A DNA stretch of 64,000 bases from Bordetella sp. H567 (GCF_001704295.1 NZ_CP012334.1:1624084-1688083), one strand, 5' to 3'; counted from the stretch's first letter, positions 51,782 through 62,092 are shown. Notes: a model not told the origin generated them from the letters alone. Program-made: numbers and translations.

Positions 51782-51819
51782 CGCGGTGTCCGGCCGCAGC
51801 GATGCCGCCGGACACCGCG
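51782..51819. promoter_or_regulatory. 13-bp perfect inverted repeat in the pncB leader
   Basis: cgcggtgtccggc (51782-51794), a 12-base loop and gccggacaccgcg (51807-51819) form a perfect inverted repeat ending about 50 bp before the pncB start. It could be a leader hairpin or an operator. The whole gap 51576-51870 (295 bp) is the divergent fdxA/pncB control region; no gene is seen in it. Confidence 0.6.
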
Positions 51820-51870
51820 GACGGCAGTCCCCTTTTGCGGCCGGCGCGCACGCAAGCGACCAAGCGAATC

Positions 51871-53067
51871 ATGATAATCACCTCGCTGTTAGACACCGAC
51901 CTGTACAAGTTCAGCATGATGCAGGTCGTCCTGCATCATTTCCCGGCTGCCCAGGTGGAGTACCGCTACAAGTGCCGCACGCCAGGCGTGAACCTGCGTC
52001 CCTACATGGACGAAATCCGCGCCGAGATCCATCATCTGTGCCAGCTGCGCTTCGCCGACGACGAACTGGACTATCTGCGCGGGTTGCGTTTCATCAAGAG
52101 CGACTTTGTCGATTTCCTTGGCCTGTTCCACCTGCCCGAGCGCTGCATCGTCGTGGGCGAGGGTGATCATCCCGGCGAAATCTCGATCGAGGTCAAGGGC
52201 CCGTGGCTGCACACCATACTTTTCGAAATCCCCGTGCTGGCCATCGTCAACGAGGTCTATTTCCGCAATACGCGCGCGCACCCGGACCTGGAAGAAGGCC
52301 GGGCGCGGCTGCAGTCCAAGATGGACCTGGTGGTGAAGGCGCCGGACATGGCCGATTTCCGGGTGGCGGAATACGGCACGCGCCGGCGCTTTTCCAAGGT
52401 GTGGCACGACGAGGTCGTGGCAACGATGAAGGCCACGATGGGCAAAATGTTTGCCGGCACCAGCAATGTGGCGCTGGCGCGCAAGTACGACGTCCTGCCC
52501 TTGGGGACGATGGGTCATGAATACCTGCAGGCCTGCCAGGCGCTGGGCCCGCGCCTGCGCGACTCCCAGGTCTTCGCGCTGGAGGTCTGGGCCAAGGAAT
52601 ATCGCGGCGACCTGGGCATCGCGCTGTCCGATGTCTACGGCACCGACGCCTTCCTGCGCGACTTCGATATGTATTTCTGCAAGCTGTTCGACGGCGCGCG
52701 CCACGATTCCGGAGACCCCTTCGTGTGGGGTGAGCGCATGATCGCGCACTACCTGGGCAACCGCGTCGATCCGCGCACCAAGACCCTGGTGTTTTCCGAT
52801 GCGCTGACCTTCCCGCGCGCGATCGAGCTGGCGCGGCGCTTTGCCGGGCGCTGCCGGGTATCGTTCGGCATCGGCACCAACCTGACCAACGACCTGGGTC
52901 ACCAGCCCTTGCAGATCGTGATGAAGATGGTCCGCTGCAATGGCCAGCCGGTGGCCAAGGTCTCGGACTCGCCCGAAAAGACCATGTGCGACGACCCCGC
53001 CTACCTGGCCTACCTGCGCCAGGTGTTCCAGTTGCCGCCGATACGCGAGGAAGGCGGGGCGAAATAG
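51871..53067 (+). CDS. pncB: Nicotinate phosphoribosyltransferase
   Basis: A 398-residue enzyme that joins nicotinate and PRPP to give nicotinate mononucleotide, the salvage entry to NAD. The family start [20 protein letters not shown] is intact; [28 protein letters not shown] includes the conserved His block, and [14 protein letters not shown] and [13 protein letters not shown] are phosphate-binding elements. Length matches E. coli PncB (400). The start at 51871 was chosen over an upstream in-frame ATG. A hairpin lies in its leader. Confidence 0.96.
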   Translation: MIITSLLDTDLYKFSMMQVVLHHFPAAQVEYRYKCRTPGVNLRPYMDEIRAEIHHLCQLRFADDELDYLRGLRFIKSDFVDFLGLFHLPERCIVVGEGDHPGEISIEVKGPWLHTILFEIPVLAIVNEVYFRNTRAHPDLEEGRARLQSKMDLVVKAPDMADFRVAEYGTRRRFSKVWHDEVVATMKATMGKMFAGTSNVALARKYDVLPLGTMGHEYLQACQALGPRLRDSQVFALEVWAKEYRGDLGIALSDVYGTDAFLRDFDMYFCKLFDGARHDSGDPFVWGERMIAHYLGNRVDPRTKTLVFSDALTFPRAIELARRFAGRCRVSFGIGTNLTNDLGHQPLQIVMKMVRCNGQPVAKVSDSPEKTMCDDPAYLAYLRQVFQLPPIREEGGAK

Positions 53068-53123
53068 GCCCCCGGCGATCCGGCCACCGCAATCTTTTTC
53101 AACCCAGAACCGAAAGGAAACTC

Positions 53124-53477
53124 ATGAGCTCGATCAAGCGCGTCAACGTCGAAAAGCGTCTTTCCGACATGGCCGTCTACAACGGCGTAGCGTACCTGGC
53201 CGGCCAGGTGCCCGATGACGCCTCGCTGGACATCACCGGCCAGACCCAGCAGGTGCTGGCCACCATCGACCGCCTGCTGGCGGAAGCGGGCACGGACAAG
53301 ACCAAGATCCTGATGGCGCAGATCTTCGTCGCCAACATGAAGGAATTCGACGGCATGAACAAGGCATGGGACGCCTGGGTGCCCGCCGGCAACGCGCCTC
53401 CCCGTGCCACCGTCGAAGCCCGCCTGGCGAACCCCGACTACAAGGTCGAAATCGTCGTCACGGCGGCCGTGGCCTGA
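53124..53477 (+). CDS. RidA/YjgF family deaminase
   Basis: A 117-residue protein of the Rid family, which hydrolyses reactive enamine/imine intermediates released by PLP enzymes. The active-site Arg is Arg94 in APPRATVEARL, as in active members. YNGVAYLAGQVPDD is the N-terminal family pattern. The subfamily looks like Rid2-7 rather than RidA itself, given the lack of the SxAxGPYSQ start. A GAAAGGAAA ribosome site precedes the ATG. It follows pncB by 56 bp and converges on mtfA, with one base between stops. Confidence 0.88.
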   Translation: MSSIKRVNVEKRLSDMAVYNGVAYLAGQVPDDASLDITGQTQQVLATIDRLLAEAGTDKTKILMAQIFVANMKEFDGMNKAWDAWVPAGNAPPRATVEARLANPDYKVEIVVTAAVA

Positions 53478-53478
53478 T

Positions 53479-54324
53479 TCAGGCCTGGTCCGGACCTTGC
53501 CGCGACAGCGGATCCTGCCGGTAATAGGCGCGCAGCAAGCCATACCATTCCGGCAGGGCCTCCGCCAGCGGCGCCGGGTCCACGAAAAACGACTCGGAGC
53601 TGACGGCGAAGAATTCGGCTTCGTCGGTGGCTGCGTACGGGTCCATGGGCAATTGGCCGTACCAGGGGTCGGCATCCGGCCCTTCCGGGTCGATATGCGG
53701 CGGGATGGCCGCTTCCACGGCCTCCAGCGCCTGGGTGAAACGGTCCAGGCTGTCGTCCAGTACGCGGCGCCAGAGGCGGGCGTTCAGCTCGGCCCGGCCC
53801 GCCAGGCTGGGCATGCCGTCGGCGTCGCCCCCCATCAAGTCCAGCTTGTGGGCGAATTCATGGATGACGACGTTGAAGCCGCCTTCCGCGATGCGCGCGT
53901 CTTCCCAGGACAGCACGACCGGTCCGCCGTCCCAGGCCTCCCCCGCGGCGTCCTCCATATACTCATGCACCACGCCGATGTCGTCCTCGCGGCGCCGGGG
54001 TATCGCGAAGCCGCCGGGATACACGATGATCTCGTCCCAGCCCTCGTACAGGGCCGTCGGCAGCTTCAGGATGGGCAGCGCCGCCTGCGCGGCGATGGAC
54101 AGGCGCATGAAGTCGGTCAGCGCCAGGCCGCGCGCGCCGTTCATGGTCTTGCTGGCCAGCAGCCATGCGGCGCGGGCGCGCAGTTCACCGGCTTCCGCGG
54201 CCGGCAGGCCGGCCAGGAAGGGATAGGCCTGAAGGACTTGCTCCCACAGTGCGGGTTCGATGCGCGCTTGCACATCCGCGATCCGGGCCGCGGGCGCGCC
54301 GCGGCCAAGCAGCCATCGCAGCAT
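53479..54324 (-). CDS. mtfA: MtfA-type zinc-dependent peptidase
   Basis: A 281-residue gluzincin-like peptidase. The zinc motif is H155-E-F-A-H159 in NVVIHEFAHKLDLM, with the third ligand Glu in DEAEFFAVSSESFF. The YEGWDEIIVYPGGF and RREDDIGVVHEY blocks are family features. In E. coli MtfA binds the Mlc repressor and thereby affects the glucose PTS; whether that applies here is unknown. The 3' end nearly touches the RidA-family gene. Confidence 0.92.
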   Translation of the reverse strand: MLRWLLGRGAPAARIADVQARIEPALWEQVLQAYPFLAGLPAAEAGELRARAAWLLASKTMNGARGLALTDFMRLSIAAQAALPILKLPTALYEGWDEIIVYPGGFAIPRRREDDIGVVHEYMEDAAGEAWDGGPVVLSWEDARIAEGGFNVVIHEFAHKLDLMGGDADGMPSLAGRAELNARLWRRVLDDSLDRFTQALEAVEAAIPPHIDPEGPDADPWYGQLPMDPYAATDEAEFFAVSSESFFVDPAPLAEALPEWYGLLRAYYRQDPLSRQGPDQA

Positions 54325-54481
54325 AAGGGGATACTCCGTCCGGATTCATGGGCAAAGCGGCCGGCATCCGGGTCCGGACCGGGCGCGCCGTGGCGCCTTC
54401 CAGCGCCGACAGCCCCTAGTGTAGAGTGTGGGGATTCCCGTCCGGTCGATGCTTCGTTCCGTTTTCCAGTGCCACGCACCG

Positions 54482-56710
54482 ATGCCCGCGTTTCCCGATC
54501 ACGATACCTTGACGCCTTTTGACGCCGCCTGGTTCGACGGCGCCGCGGCCGGCCTGGACCCGCAAGGACGTGAACAGCTGCACAGGGCGGCGGCCTGGGC
54601 TTCGCCGCGCTTCGGTGAAGAACAGGCGCTCACCGGGGAGCCGCTGGCCAGCCATGCGGCCGGCGTGGCGCGCATCCTCGCCAGCCTGCAGACCGACGGC
54701 GCCACGCGCGTGGCGGCGGTCCTGGCCGCCTTGCCCGCCGATCTCTCGGTGCCGGCTCCCTCCACTCGCCACGATCCCATCGCGGCCGAATTCGGTCCGG
54801 AAGTCGGACGCCTGGTGCAGGGCGCCCGGGCCTTGCTGCGCCTGGGCACCGTCGCCCGGCTGGCCAGCGACAGTGCCGCCGAGACGGGCTCGCAGAAGGA
54901 AATGCAGCGGAAAATGCTGCTGGCCATGGCGGCGGATCTGCGCATCGTCCTGATGCGTTTGGCCTCGCGCCTGCAAAGCCTGCGCTGGCATGCCGCGTCG
55001 CGCATCGCCTGCCCGCCGGAGCTGGCGCGCGAAACCCTGGACCTGTATGCGCCGCTGGCCAATCGCCTGGGGATATGGCAGCTCAAATGGGAGCTGGAAG
55101 ACCTGGCCTTCCGCTTCCTGGATGCCGAGCGCTACAAGGAAATCGCGCGGCTGCTCGAAGAAAAACGGGTAGAGCGGGAAGCCTTCATCGCCGATGCCGT
55201 CGAGCGCGTGCGCACGGCCCTGCACAAGGCCGGCATCGACGCCGAGGTCAGCGGGCGCCCCAAGCATATCTACAGCATCTGGAACAAGATGCGCATCAAG
55301 AAGCTGGACTTCAACCAGATGTTCGACCTGCGGGCGCTGCGCGTCATCGTCAAGGATGTGCGGGAATGCTATACCGCGCTGGCGCTCGTGCATGAACTCT
55401 GGACGCCGCTGCTGGACGAGTTCGACGACTATATCTCGCGGCCCAAGCCCAACGGCTACCGCTCGCTGCACACGGTGGTCGTCGACAAGGACGGGCGGCT
55501 GTTCGAAGTCCAGATCCGCACGCACGAGATGCACCAGTTCGCGGAATACGGGATGGCGGCGCATTGGCGCTACAAGGAAGCCGGACCCCGGGGCGGGCAG
55601 GTTGCCGCGTCCAGCGACTACGATCGCCAACTGTCCTGGATGCGCCAGCTTCTGGCCTGGAATGCGGAGCTCGAGGCCGGGCCGGCCGGCGGCCAGGCCG
55701 GCCCGGCCGCCCGCGCCGTGGGCGAACACATCTATGTCCTGACGCCGCAGGCGCGCGTGATCGAATTGCCGGCCGGGTCCACGCCGGTCGACTTCGCCTA
55801 TCACCTGCATACGGATCTGGGCCATCGCTGCCGCGGCGCGCGGGTGGACGGCCAGATGGTGCCCCTGCAGACCCGCCTGGCCACGGGTCAGACCGTGGAA
55901 ATCGTCGCCGCCAAGGCCGGCGGGCCCTCGCGGGATTGGCTCAATCCCCAGCTGGGCTTCCTGGCCAGCTCGCGCGCGCGCGCCAAGGTGCGCAACTGGT
56001 TCAATGCCATCGAGCTGCAGCAGCGCATCACCCAGGGCCAGGCCCTGGTCGAAAAAGAGCTGCAGCGGCTGGGCAAGACCGCGGTGAACCTGGAACAGCT
56101 GGCGCAGCAGCTGGGGTTCGCGCGGGCCGACGATCTTTATGTCGCCGCGGCCAAGGACGAATTCAGCCTGCGGCAGATCGACGCGGTCTTCCAGCAGCCC
56201 GCCGCGCCCACCGGCGAACCGGGCGTGATCACGCATGCCAGCCGCGCCGAAAGCACGGAGAAAAGCGGCAAGAGCGGTGTACTGGTGGTCGGCGTGGGCT
56301 CGCTCATGACGCAACTGGCCCGCTGCTGCCGGCCGGCGCCGCCGGACGCGATCGTGGGCTTCGTCACGCGCGGGCGCGGCGTGTCCATCCATCGTGCGGA
56401 CTGCCATAGCTACGCCGCCCTGGCCGAGCGCGAGCCGGAACGCGTGATCGAGGTCGCCTGGGGCGACACAGGCAATACGATGTATCCCGTGGACATCAGC
56501 GTGCGCGCCCACGACCGCTCCGGCCTGCTGAGGGACCTGTCCGAAGTGTTTGCCCGCCTGCGCCTGAATGTCATCGGCGTCAATACGCAAAGCCGCAACT
56601 CGTTGGCCCATATGGTGTTCACCGTGGAAATCCACGGCGGCGAGGCGCTGTCGCGCGCGCTGGACGCCCTGGCCGAAGTGCCCGGCGTGACGGGCGCCGC
56701 CCGCAAATGA
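54482..56710 (+). CDS. relA: GTP pyrophosphokinase (RelA)
   Basis: A 742-residue (p)ppGpp synthetase of the stringent response. The hydrolase domain (about 20-200) lacks the HD metal pair (AVLAALPADL instead), so it is inactive. The synthetase domain has FDLRALRVIVKDV, E313-F-D-D316 (the EXDD type of RelA) in EFDDYISRPKPNGYRSLHT and QIRTHEMHQFAEYGMAAHW. A TGS domain (about 413-475), a helical and Zn-finger region with RCCRPAPPD, and a C-terminal ACT domain follow. Start: ATG at 54482 (MPAFPDH) preferred over a GTG at 54428. Its 5' end is 157 bp from the divergent mtfA. Confidence 0.95.
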   Translation: MPAFPDHDTLTPFDAAWFDGAAAGLDPQGREQLHRAAAWASPRFGEEQALTGEPLASHAAGVARILASLQTDGATRVAAVLAALPADLSVPAPSTRHDPIAAEFGPEVGRLVQGARALLRLGTVARLASDSAAETGSQKEMQRKMLLAMAADLRIVLMRLASRLQSLRWHAASRIACPPELARETLDLYAPLANRLGIWQLKWELEDLAFRFLDAERYKEIARLLEEKRVEREAFIADAVERVRTALHKAGIDAEVSGRPKHIYSIWNKMRIKKLDFNQMFDLRALRVIVKDVRECYTALALVHELWTPLLDEFDDYISRPKPNGYRSLHTVVVDKDGRLFEVQIRTHEMHQFAEYGMAAHWRYKEAGPRGGQVAASSDYDRQLSWMRQLLAWNAELEAGPAGGQAGPAARAVGEHIYVLTPQARVIELPAGSTPVDFAYHLHTDLGHRCRGARVDGQMVPLQTRLATGQTVEIVAAKAGGPSRDWLNPQLGFLASSRARAKVRNWFNAIELQQRITQGQALVEKELQRLGKTAVNLEQLAQQLGFARADDLYVAAAKDEFSLRQIDAVFQQPAAPTGEPGVITHASRAESTEKSGKSGVLVVGVGSLMTQLARCCRPAPPDAIVGFVTRGRGVSIHRADCHSYAALAEREPERVIEVAWGDTGNTMYPVDISVRAHDRSGLLRDLSEVFARLRLNVIGVNTQSRNSLAHMVFTVEIHGGEALSRALDALAEVPGVTGAARK

Positions 56711-56781
56711 CGCCAGCCCGTCGTAGACGGGCGGATCGGCGCCGGCCTACACTGGCGGTTTTCACGACAAGGCGCTAGTCC

Positions 56782-57933
56782 ATGGATACCCGACGCTGGC
56801 TGGAAACGCTGGTGGGTTTCGACACCACCAGCCGCAACAGCAATCTGGCCCTCATCGAAACCGTGCGCGATAGCCTCAGGGGACTAGGCGTGCAAGCCTG
56901 GCTGGTCCACAACGAGGATCGGACCAAGGCCAATCTGTTTGCCACGCTGCCCGCCCGCGACGGCGGCGAGCAGGGCGGCATCGTGTTGTCCGGCCATACG
57001 GACGTCGTGCCGGTGGATGGCCAGGAATGGACGAGCGATCCCTTCGCGCTGCGTGAACGCGACGGCCGGCTCTACGGCCGCGGCGCCTGCGACATGAAGG
57101 GCTTCATCGCGACGGCTTTGGCCCTGGTGCCGGAATTCCTGGCCATGCCGCGCGCCAAGCCGCTGCACCTGGCGTTTTCCTTCGACGAGGAAGTCGGCTG
57201 CGCGGGCGCACCCTATATGCTGGCGGATCTGCGCGATCGCGGCATCCGGCCCGAGGGCTGCGTGGTGGGCGAGCCCACCGGCATGCAGGTGGTGGTGGCC
57301 CATAAGGGCATCAACCTGTACCGCTGCCGGGTGCACGGCAAGGCGGCGCATTCGTCGCTGACGCCGCATGGCTGCAATGCCATCGAATACGCCGCGCGGC
57401 TGATCTGCCATATCCGCGACGTGGCCGATGCCTACAAGGCCAAGGGGCCGTACGACACCTTCTACGACGTGCCTTTCAGCACCTTGACCACCAACCTGAT
57501 CCGCGGCGGCATCGCCGTCAACACCATCCCGGACGACTGCGAATTCGCCTATGAATTCCGCAATCTGCCCGGTCTCGCGCCGGACGACATCCAGCGCGAA
57601 ATTCAACGCTATGTGGACGAGATACTGCTGCCGCGCATGCAGGCGGAGTTTCCGGAGGCGCGCATCGACATCGAGCGCGGCGCCGCGGCCCCCGGGCTGG
57701 AGGCTTCCGAGCAGGCGGCGATCACGCAGCTGGTGCGCGGTCTGACCCGCGATACCGCCACCCGCAAGGTCGCCTACGCCACCGAAGCGGGCCTGTTCCA
57801 GGGCATCGGCATCCCGACGGTGGTCTGCGGTCCCGGCCACATCGCCCAGGCCCACAAGCCGGATGAATTCGTCGCCGTGGACCAGATGGAGGCCTGCGCC
57901 ACCTTCCTGCGCCGCGTCGGACAGTCCATATAA
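56782..57933 (+). CDS. argE: Acetylornithine deacetylase
   Basis: A 383-residue M20-family zinc hydrolase that releases acetate from N-acetylornithine in arginine synthesis. VLSGHTDVVPVDGQEW has the first metal His, RGACDMKGF the bridging Asp, FSFDEEVGCAGA the catalytic Glu pair, and CGPGHIAQAHKPDEF the C-terminal metal His. The AHKGINLYRCRVHGKAAHSS block is the dimerisation domain. Length equals E. coli ArgE (383). It stands 71 bp after relA, and a repeat cluster follows. Confidence 0.92.
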   Translation: MDTRRWLETLVGFDTTSRNSNLALIETVRDSLRGLGVQAWLVHNEDRTKANLFATLPARDGGEQGGIVLSGHTDVVPVDGQEWTSDPFALRERDGRLYGRGACDMKGFIATALALVPEFLAMPRAKPLHLAFSFDEEVGCAGAPYMLADLRDRGIRPEGCVVGEPTGMQVVVAHKGINLYRCRVHGKAAHSSLTPHGCNAIEYAARLICHIRDVADAYKAKGPYDTFYDVPFSTLTTNLIRGGIAVNTIPDDCEFAYEFRNLPGLAPDDIQREIQRYVDEILLPRMQAEFPEARIDIERGAAAPGLEASEQAAITQLVRGLTRDTATRKVAYATEAGLFQGIGIPTVVCGPGHIAQAHKPDEFVAVDQMEACATFLRRVGQSI

Positions 57934-57965
57934 CCGTGGTCCATGGCGCTGCCACCACCCGCATC

Positions 57966-58130
57966 GCATGAAACGGCTATTGCCCCAGCGAGGACGCCGC
58001 GGATCCGGCTTTGCCGGTCCGCCAGCGTCGCCCCCTTGAGGGGGAAGCGCGAAGCGCTTCGGGGGGGGCTCCCCACCGGTCCGCCCGCGTCGCCCCCTTG
58101 AGGGGGAAGCGCGCAGCGCTTCGGGGATGG
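57966..58130. repeat. Dispersed intergenic repeat (cccccttgaggggg type), copies 2 and 3
   Basis: In the 304-bp gap between argE and trpB (57934-58237). The first part (57966-58066) matches 7779-7893, from atgaaac through ggacgccgcggatccggct, ccggtccgccagcgtcgcc, cccccttgaggggg and agcgcttcgggg. The second part (about 58074-58130) is a partial repeat of the same unit, 62 bp further. After it (58141-58237) comes the trpB leader, where ggtaaaa (58145) and ttttacc (58181) form an inverted pair. No gene is seen in the gap. Confidence 0.7.
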
Positions 58131-58237
58131 GCATCAGCCGGTCAGGTAAAATACCCGGTTGCTGAATCGGCGGCGGCGTGTTTTACCCGGACCGCCCGCT
58201 TCCCGCGAAGCCGTGGGGAATAACGTGGTGAAACAGA

Positions 58238-59440
58238 GTGGTCAAACCTTACGATTTTCCTGACGCCCAGGGCCATTTTGGTCCGTATGGCGGCGTGTTC
58301 GTGGCGGAAACGCTGATGCACGCGCTCGATGAATTGCGCGCGGCCTACGATCGCTATCGCGTGGATCCTCAATTCATCGAGGAATTCAACTACGAACTCA
58401 AGCACTTCGTCGGTCGTCCCAGCCCGGTGTATCACGCTCGCCGCTGGTCGCGCGAACTGGGCGGCGCCCAGATCTGGTTCAAGCGTGAAGACCTGAACCA
58501 CACCGGGGCCCACAAGGTCAACAACTGTATCGGGCAAGCGCTGCTGGCCCGCCGCATGGGCAAGCCCCGCGTCATCGCCGAAACCGGCGCCGGCCAGCAC
58601 GGCGTGGCCACCGCTACCGTGGCGGCGCGTTACGGCATGGAATGCGTGGTGTACATGGGCAGCGAAGACATCCGCCGCCAGGCCTCCAACGTATACCGCA
58701 TGAAACTGCTGGGGGCGACCGTGGTTCCGGTGGAGTCCGGTTCCCGCACGCTGAAGGATGCCCTGAACGAAGCCATGCGCGACTGGGTGACCAATATCGG
58801 CAACACCTTCTACATCATCGGCACCGTGGCGGGCCCGGATCCGTACCCCCGCATGGTGCGTGATTTCCAGACCGTCATCGGCAACGAATGCCTGTGGCAG
58901 ATGCCCGAGGAAACCGGCCGCCAGCCTGACATCGTCGTCGCGGCCGTGGGCGGCGGGTCCAACGCCATGGGCATCTTCCATCCTTATATTCCCTACGAGA
59001 ACGTCCAGTTGATCGGCGTGGAAGCGGCGGGCGAGGGCATGGACAGCGGCCGGCATGCGGCTTCCATCGCCGCCGGCCAGGTCGGCGTGCTGCACGGCAA
59101 CCGCACCTATGTGATCCAGGACGCGGACGGCCAGGTGCAGGAAACGCACTCGGTGTCCGCGGGGCTGGACTATCCCGGCGTGGGGCCGGAGCATGCGTGG
59201 CTGAAGGACAGCGGCCGCGCCTCGTACGTGGGCGTGACCGACGACGAAGCGCTCAAGGCCTTCCACGACTGCTGCCGCATCGAGGGCATCATGCCGGCGC
59301 TGGAATCCTCGCACGCGATCGCCCACGCTACCCGCATCGCGCCCACCTTGCCGCCGGACACGCATATCCTGGTCTGCCTGTCCGGGCGCGGCGACAAGGA
59401 CATGCACACCGTGGCGGAACGCGCCGGCCTGACGCTGTAA
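58238..59440 (+). CDS. trpB: Tryptophan synthase beta chain
   Basis: A 400-residue PLP enzyme that joins indole and serine to give tryptophan. Lys93 in [14 protein letters not shown] holds [13 protein letters not shown] binds its phosphate, and the [16 protein letters not shown] loop binds the serine carboxylate. The family start [20 protein letters not shown] is intact. The start codon is GTG at 58238. Ends 21 bp before trpA. In many betaproteobacteria trpF precedes trpB, but here a repeat cluster and argE do. Confidence 0.97.
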   Translation: MVKPYDFPDAQGHFGPYGGVFVAETLMHALDELRAAYDRYRVDPQFIEEFNYELKHFVGRPSPVYHARRWSRELGGAQIWFKREDLNHTGAHKVNNCIGQALLARRMGKPRVIAETGAGQHGVATATVAARYGMECVVYMGSEDIRRQASNVYRMKLLGATVVPVESGSRTLKDALNEAMRDWVTNIGNTFYIIGTVAGPDPYPRMVRDFQTVIGNECLWQMPEETGRQPDIVVAAVGGGSNAMGIFHPYIPYENVQLIGVEAAGEGMDSGRHAASIAAGQVGVLHGNRTYVIQDADGQVQETHSVSAGLDYPGVGPEHAWLKDSGRASYVGVTDDEALKAFHDCCRIEGIMPALESSHAIAHATRIAPTLPPDTHILVCLSGRGDKDMHTVAERAGLTL

Positions 59441-59461
59441 TCGACAGTGGTGATAGAGAGC

Positions 59462-60319
59462 ATGACCTCACGACAAGACCGTATTGCCGCCGCTTTTTCC
59501 CGCGCCAGCGGCGATAGCCGCGCGGCGCTGATTCCCTACGTCGCGGCCGGCGATCCGTCGCCCGCTTCCTGCGTGCCGCTGATGCATGCCCTGGTCCAGG
59601 CCGGCGCGGACATCATCGAGCTGGGCGTGCCGTTCTCTGACCCGATGGCCGACGGCCCGGTGATCCAGCGCGCCACGGAACGCGCGATCGCGCAGGGCAT
59701 GAATTTGCGTGGCGTGCTGGGCGCGGTCAAGCAGTTTCGCGTCCAGGATGATCGAACGCCCGTGGTCCTGATGGGGTATGCCAACCCCATTGAACGCATG
59801 GGCCAGGCTGCCTTTGCCGACGCGGCACTGGATGCCGGCGTGGATGGCGTCCTGGTGGTGGACTATCCGCCCGAAGAGGTGCAGGCCTTCGCCGACCTGC
59901 TGGGCGCCAAGGGCATCGCGCCGATCTTCCTCGTCGCGCCGACCACCACCGATGCGCGCATCCAGGCCGTGAGCAAGGTGGCGCGCGGCTACGTGTATTA
60001 CGTTGCGCTCAAGGGCGTGACGGGCGCCGGCCATCTGGATACGGACGACGTGGCGCGCCAGCTGGCCAACATCCGCCGCCACGTCCACATCCCCATCGGC
60101 GTGGGCTTCGGCATCCGCGACGCGGCCAGCGCCCAGCGCGTGGCCCAGGTGGCGGACGCCGTGGTGATCGGCAGCAAGCTCATCGAAACCATGGAGCAGG
60201 CGGTCTCCGGCGTTGCCGCCGAGCGGCGCGACGAAACCGCCATCGCGGCCGCGCGAGCATGGCTGGGCGGCATACGCTCGGCATTGGACCAAGCCAGGCA
60301 CGGCGCCGCCGCTGCCTGA
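59462..60319 (+). CDS. trpA: Tryptophan synthase alpha chain
   Basis: A 285-residue TIM-barrel lyase that frees indole from indole-3-glycerol phosphate and passes it to TrpB. Catalytic Glu and Asp are in [20 protein letters not shown], and the phosphate site includes VGFGIRDA and VVIGSKLIE. The start at 59462 ([12 protein letters not shown]) fits better than an upstream in-frame codon at 59447. It lies between trpB and accD. Confidence 0.97.
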   Translation: MTSRQDRIAAAFSRASGDSRAALIPYVAAGDPSPASCVPLMHALVQAGADIIELGVPFSDPMADGPVIQRATERAIAQGMNLRGVLGAVKQFRVQDDRTPVVLMGYANPIERMGQAAFADAALDAGVDGVLVVDYPPEEVQAFADLLGAKGIAPIFLVAPTTTDARIQAVSKVARGYVYYVALKGVTGAGHLDTDDVARQLANIRRHVHIPIGVGFGIRDAASAQRVAQVADAVVIGSKLIETMEQAVSGVAAERRDETAIAAARAWLGGIRSALDQARHGAAAA

Positions 60320-60351
60320 CACCGTCTTCCTATCGGGATAATAAATAAACA

Positions 60352-61227
60352 ATGAGCTGGATCGAAAAACTCCTGCCACCTCGCATCAACAAGACGACGG
60401 AACCCAGCGCGCGGCGCGTGCCCGAGGGATTGTGGGTCAAGTGCCCGGCGTGCGAATCGGTGCTTTACAACGAAGACCTGGCGGCGAACCTGCACGTCTG
60501 CCCCAAGTGCGACCACCACATGCGCATCGGCGCGCGGGCGCGGATCGATTCGCTGCTGGATCTGGAAGGGCGGGTCGAGATCGGACAGAGCATCCGTTCG
60601 GTCGACACCCTGAAGTTCAAGGACAGCCGCAAATATCCGGAGCGCCTGCAGGAAGCCGTCAAGCAGACGGGTGAAACCGATGCACTGGTCGTCGTCAGTG
60701 GTTCCATCCGCAGCGTCCCGGCCGTGGTGGCCTGCTTCGAATTCGAATTCATGGGCGGTTCCATGGGGTCGGTGGTCGGCGAACGCTTTGCCCGCGGCGC
60801 ACAGGCGGCGCTGGACCAGAAGACCGGCTTCATCTGCGTGGCGGCCTCCGGCGGCGCACGCATGCAGGAAAGCCTGTTGTCGCTGATGCAAATGGCCAAG
60901 ACCAACGCCATGCTGACCCGCCTGGCGGCCGCGGGTCTGCCGTTCATCAGTGTGCTCACCGACCCCACCATGGGCGGCGTGTCGGCCAGCTTTGCCTTCA
61001 TGGGTGACGTGGTCATCGCGGAACCGAAGGCGCTCATCGGCTTCGCGGGCCCGCGCGTCATCGAGCAAACCGTGCGCGAAAAACTGCCGGAAGGCTTCCA
61101 GCGCGCGGAATTCCTGCTGCAGAAGGGCGCCGTCGACATGGTGGTGGATCGACGCCAGTTGCGCGAGGAAATCGCCCGGCTGCTGGCGCTGCTGACACGG
61201 CAGTCCGCCGACGTCGTCGCGGCCTGA
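60352..61227 (+). CDS. accD: Acetyl-CoA carboxylase carboxyltransferase beta subunit
   Basis: A 291-residue subunit that, with AccA, moves a carboxyl group from biotin to acetyl-CoA, the first step of fatty acid synthesis. The zinc ribbon is C31-x2-C34 and C50-x2-C53 (KCPACES / HVCPKCDHH). The crotonase-like core has [25 protein letters not shown] and the [17 protein letters not shown] block. It lies 32 bp after trpA; trpBA-accD is a conserved order in betaproteobacteria. Confidence 0.97.
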   Translation: MSWIEKLLPPRINKTTEPSARRVPEGLWVKCPACESVLYNEDLAANLHVCPKCDHHMRIGARARIDSLLDLEGRVEIGQSIRSVDTLKFKDSRKYPERLQEAVKQTGETDALVVVSGSIRSVPAVVACFEFEFMGGSMGSVVGERFARGAQAALDQKTGFICVAASGGARMQESLLSLMQMAKTNAMLTRLAAAGLPFISVLTDPTMGGVSASFAFMGDVVIAEPKALIGFAGPRVIEQTVREKLPEGFQRAEFLLQKGAVDMVVDRRQLREEIARLLALLTRQSADVVAA

Positions 61228-61490
61228 GCTCGCGTCCGCGGATTCCGCGGTGTCCCGACTTCGATGCCGCGGCCGCGGGTTGCGCCATCGCGCTAAACCG
61301 CCGCCGTTGGCCCCACCCTCCATCCGCTGGCCCCAGCCCGATACGGGCGTGGGGCTATTCGCCGATCTCCTGGAATAGCGGTTCCCTGTTCAAAGTTGGC
61401 GTTTTCAGACAACGCTCGCGTGGTGGGCATGCGGATTTTCTGATAAGTTACACAATCTTTTTGTTTTTCCTCATCGCTGGAGTAGTTTCC

Positions 61491-62039
61491 ATGAATCGTG
61501 ATCATAAAAAGAAGATCGTTGCCGGCGCGTTGACCGCACTGGCGATGACATGTGCGATGCCTCTGGCGCAGGCGCAGAGCCGCTCGAACGGCGGCATCAG
61601 CGTGCAAGGTGGTATTGGTTCCAAGTACAACCGCACCGCCGTGAATTACGAGACCGCGCCGTTGTGGAACTACGATTTCGGCGGCAATTGGGGTCGCCTG
61701 GACCTGACGGGCGAACTGGGCGTGGCCTATTGGTGGGCGCATCAAGGTGCCCATCCCGACAGCGCGTGGCAGCTGAACGCGATCCCCATGTTCCGCTGGT
61801 GGCTGGGCGACCGCTTCTTCGTCGAAGCCGGCGTGGGCCCCACGGTCTTCAACAAGACGCGCTTCGCGGATAAAACGATCAGCACGGCTTTCCAGTTCGG
61901 CGATCATATCGGCCTGGGCTTCCAGGTGACCGAATCCAGCCGTGTCAGCCTGCGCTATTCGCATTTCTCCAATGGCAGCATCAAGACGCCCAATCAAGGC
62001 CTGGACGTCGCCCAGCTCACCTACACCTATCTGTTCTAG
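61491..62039 (+). CDS. pagL: Lipid A 3-O-deacylase (PagL-like)
   Basis: A 182-residue outer-membrane beta-barrel enzyme that removes the 3-position acyl chain from lipid A. A signal peptide (KKKIVAGALTALAMTCAMPLAQAQ) precedes alternating strands. The active-site His158 and Ser160 lie in RYSHFSNGS. In Pseudomonas PagL the acid of the triad is a Glu 14 residues after the His; here that position is Asp172. The last residue is Phe in a YTYLF ending, as needed for barrel assembly. The 263-bp upstream region has AT-rich tracts near 61430-61480 (gataagttacacaatctttt) that may be its promoter. A strong terminator follows. Confidence 0.9.
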   Translation: MNRDHKKKIVAGALTALAMTCAMPLAQAQSRSNGGISVQGGIGSKYNRTAVNYETAPLWNYDFGGNWGRLDLTGELGVAYWWAHQGAHPDSAWQLNAIPMFRWWLGDRFFVEAGVGPTVFNKTRFADKTISTAFQFGDHIGLGFQVTESSRVSLRYSHFSNGSIKTPNQGLDVAQLTYTYLF

Positions 62040-62092
62040 CGTTCCAGCGTCCGGGCTTTTCCACCGGGCGCCGCCGCTGTCGGCGGCATCGT

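Noticed and set aside
54482-55000. Loss of the HD pair in the RelA hydrolase domain considered as an anomaly.
   Set aside because: This is normal for monofunctional RelA, which also shows the EXDD synthetase motif.
54416-56635. 739-residue open frame opposite relA.
   Set aside because: It is a high-GC antisense shadow; relA is complete with all motifs on the other strand.
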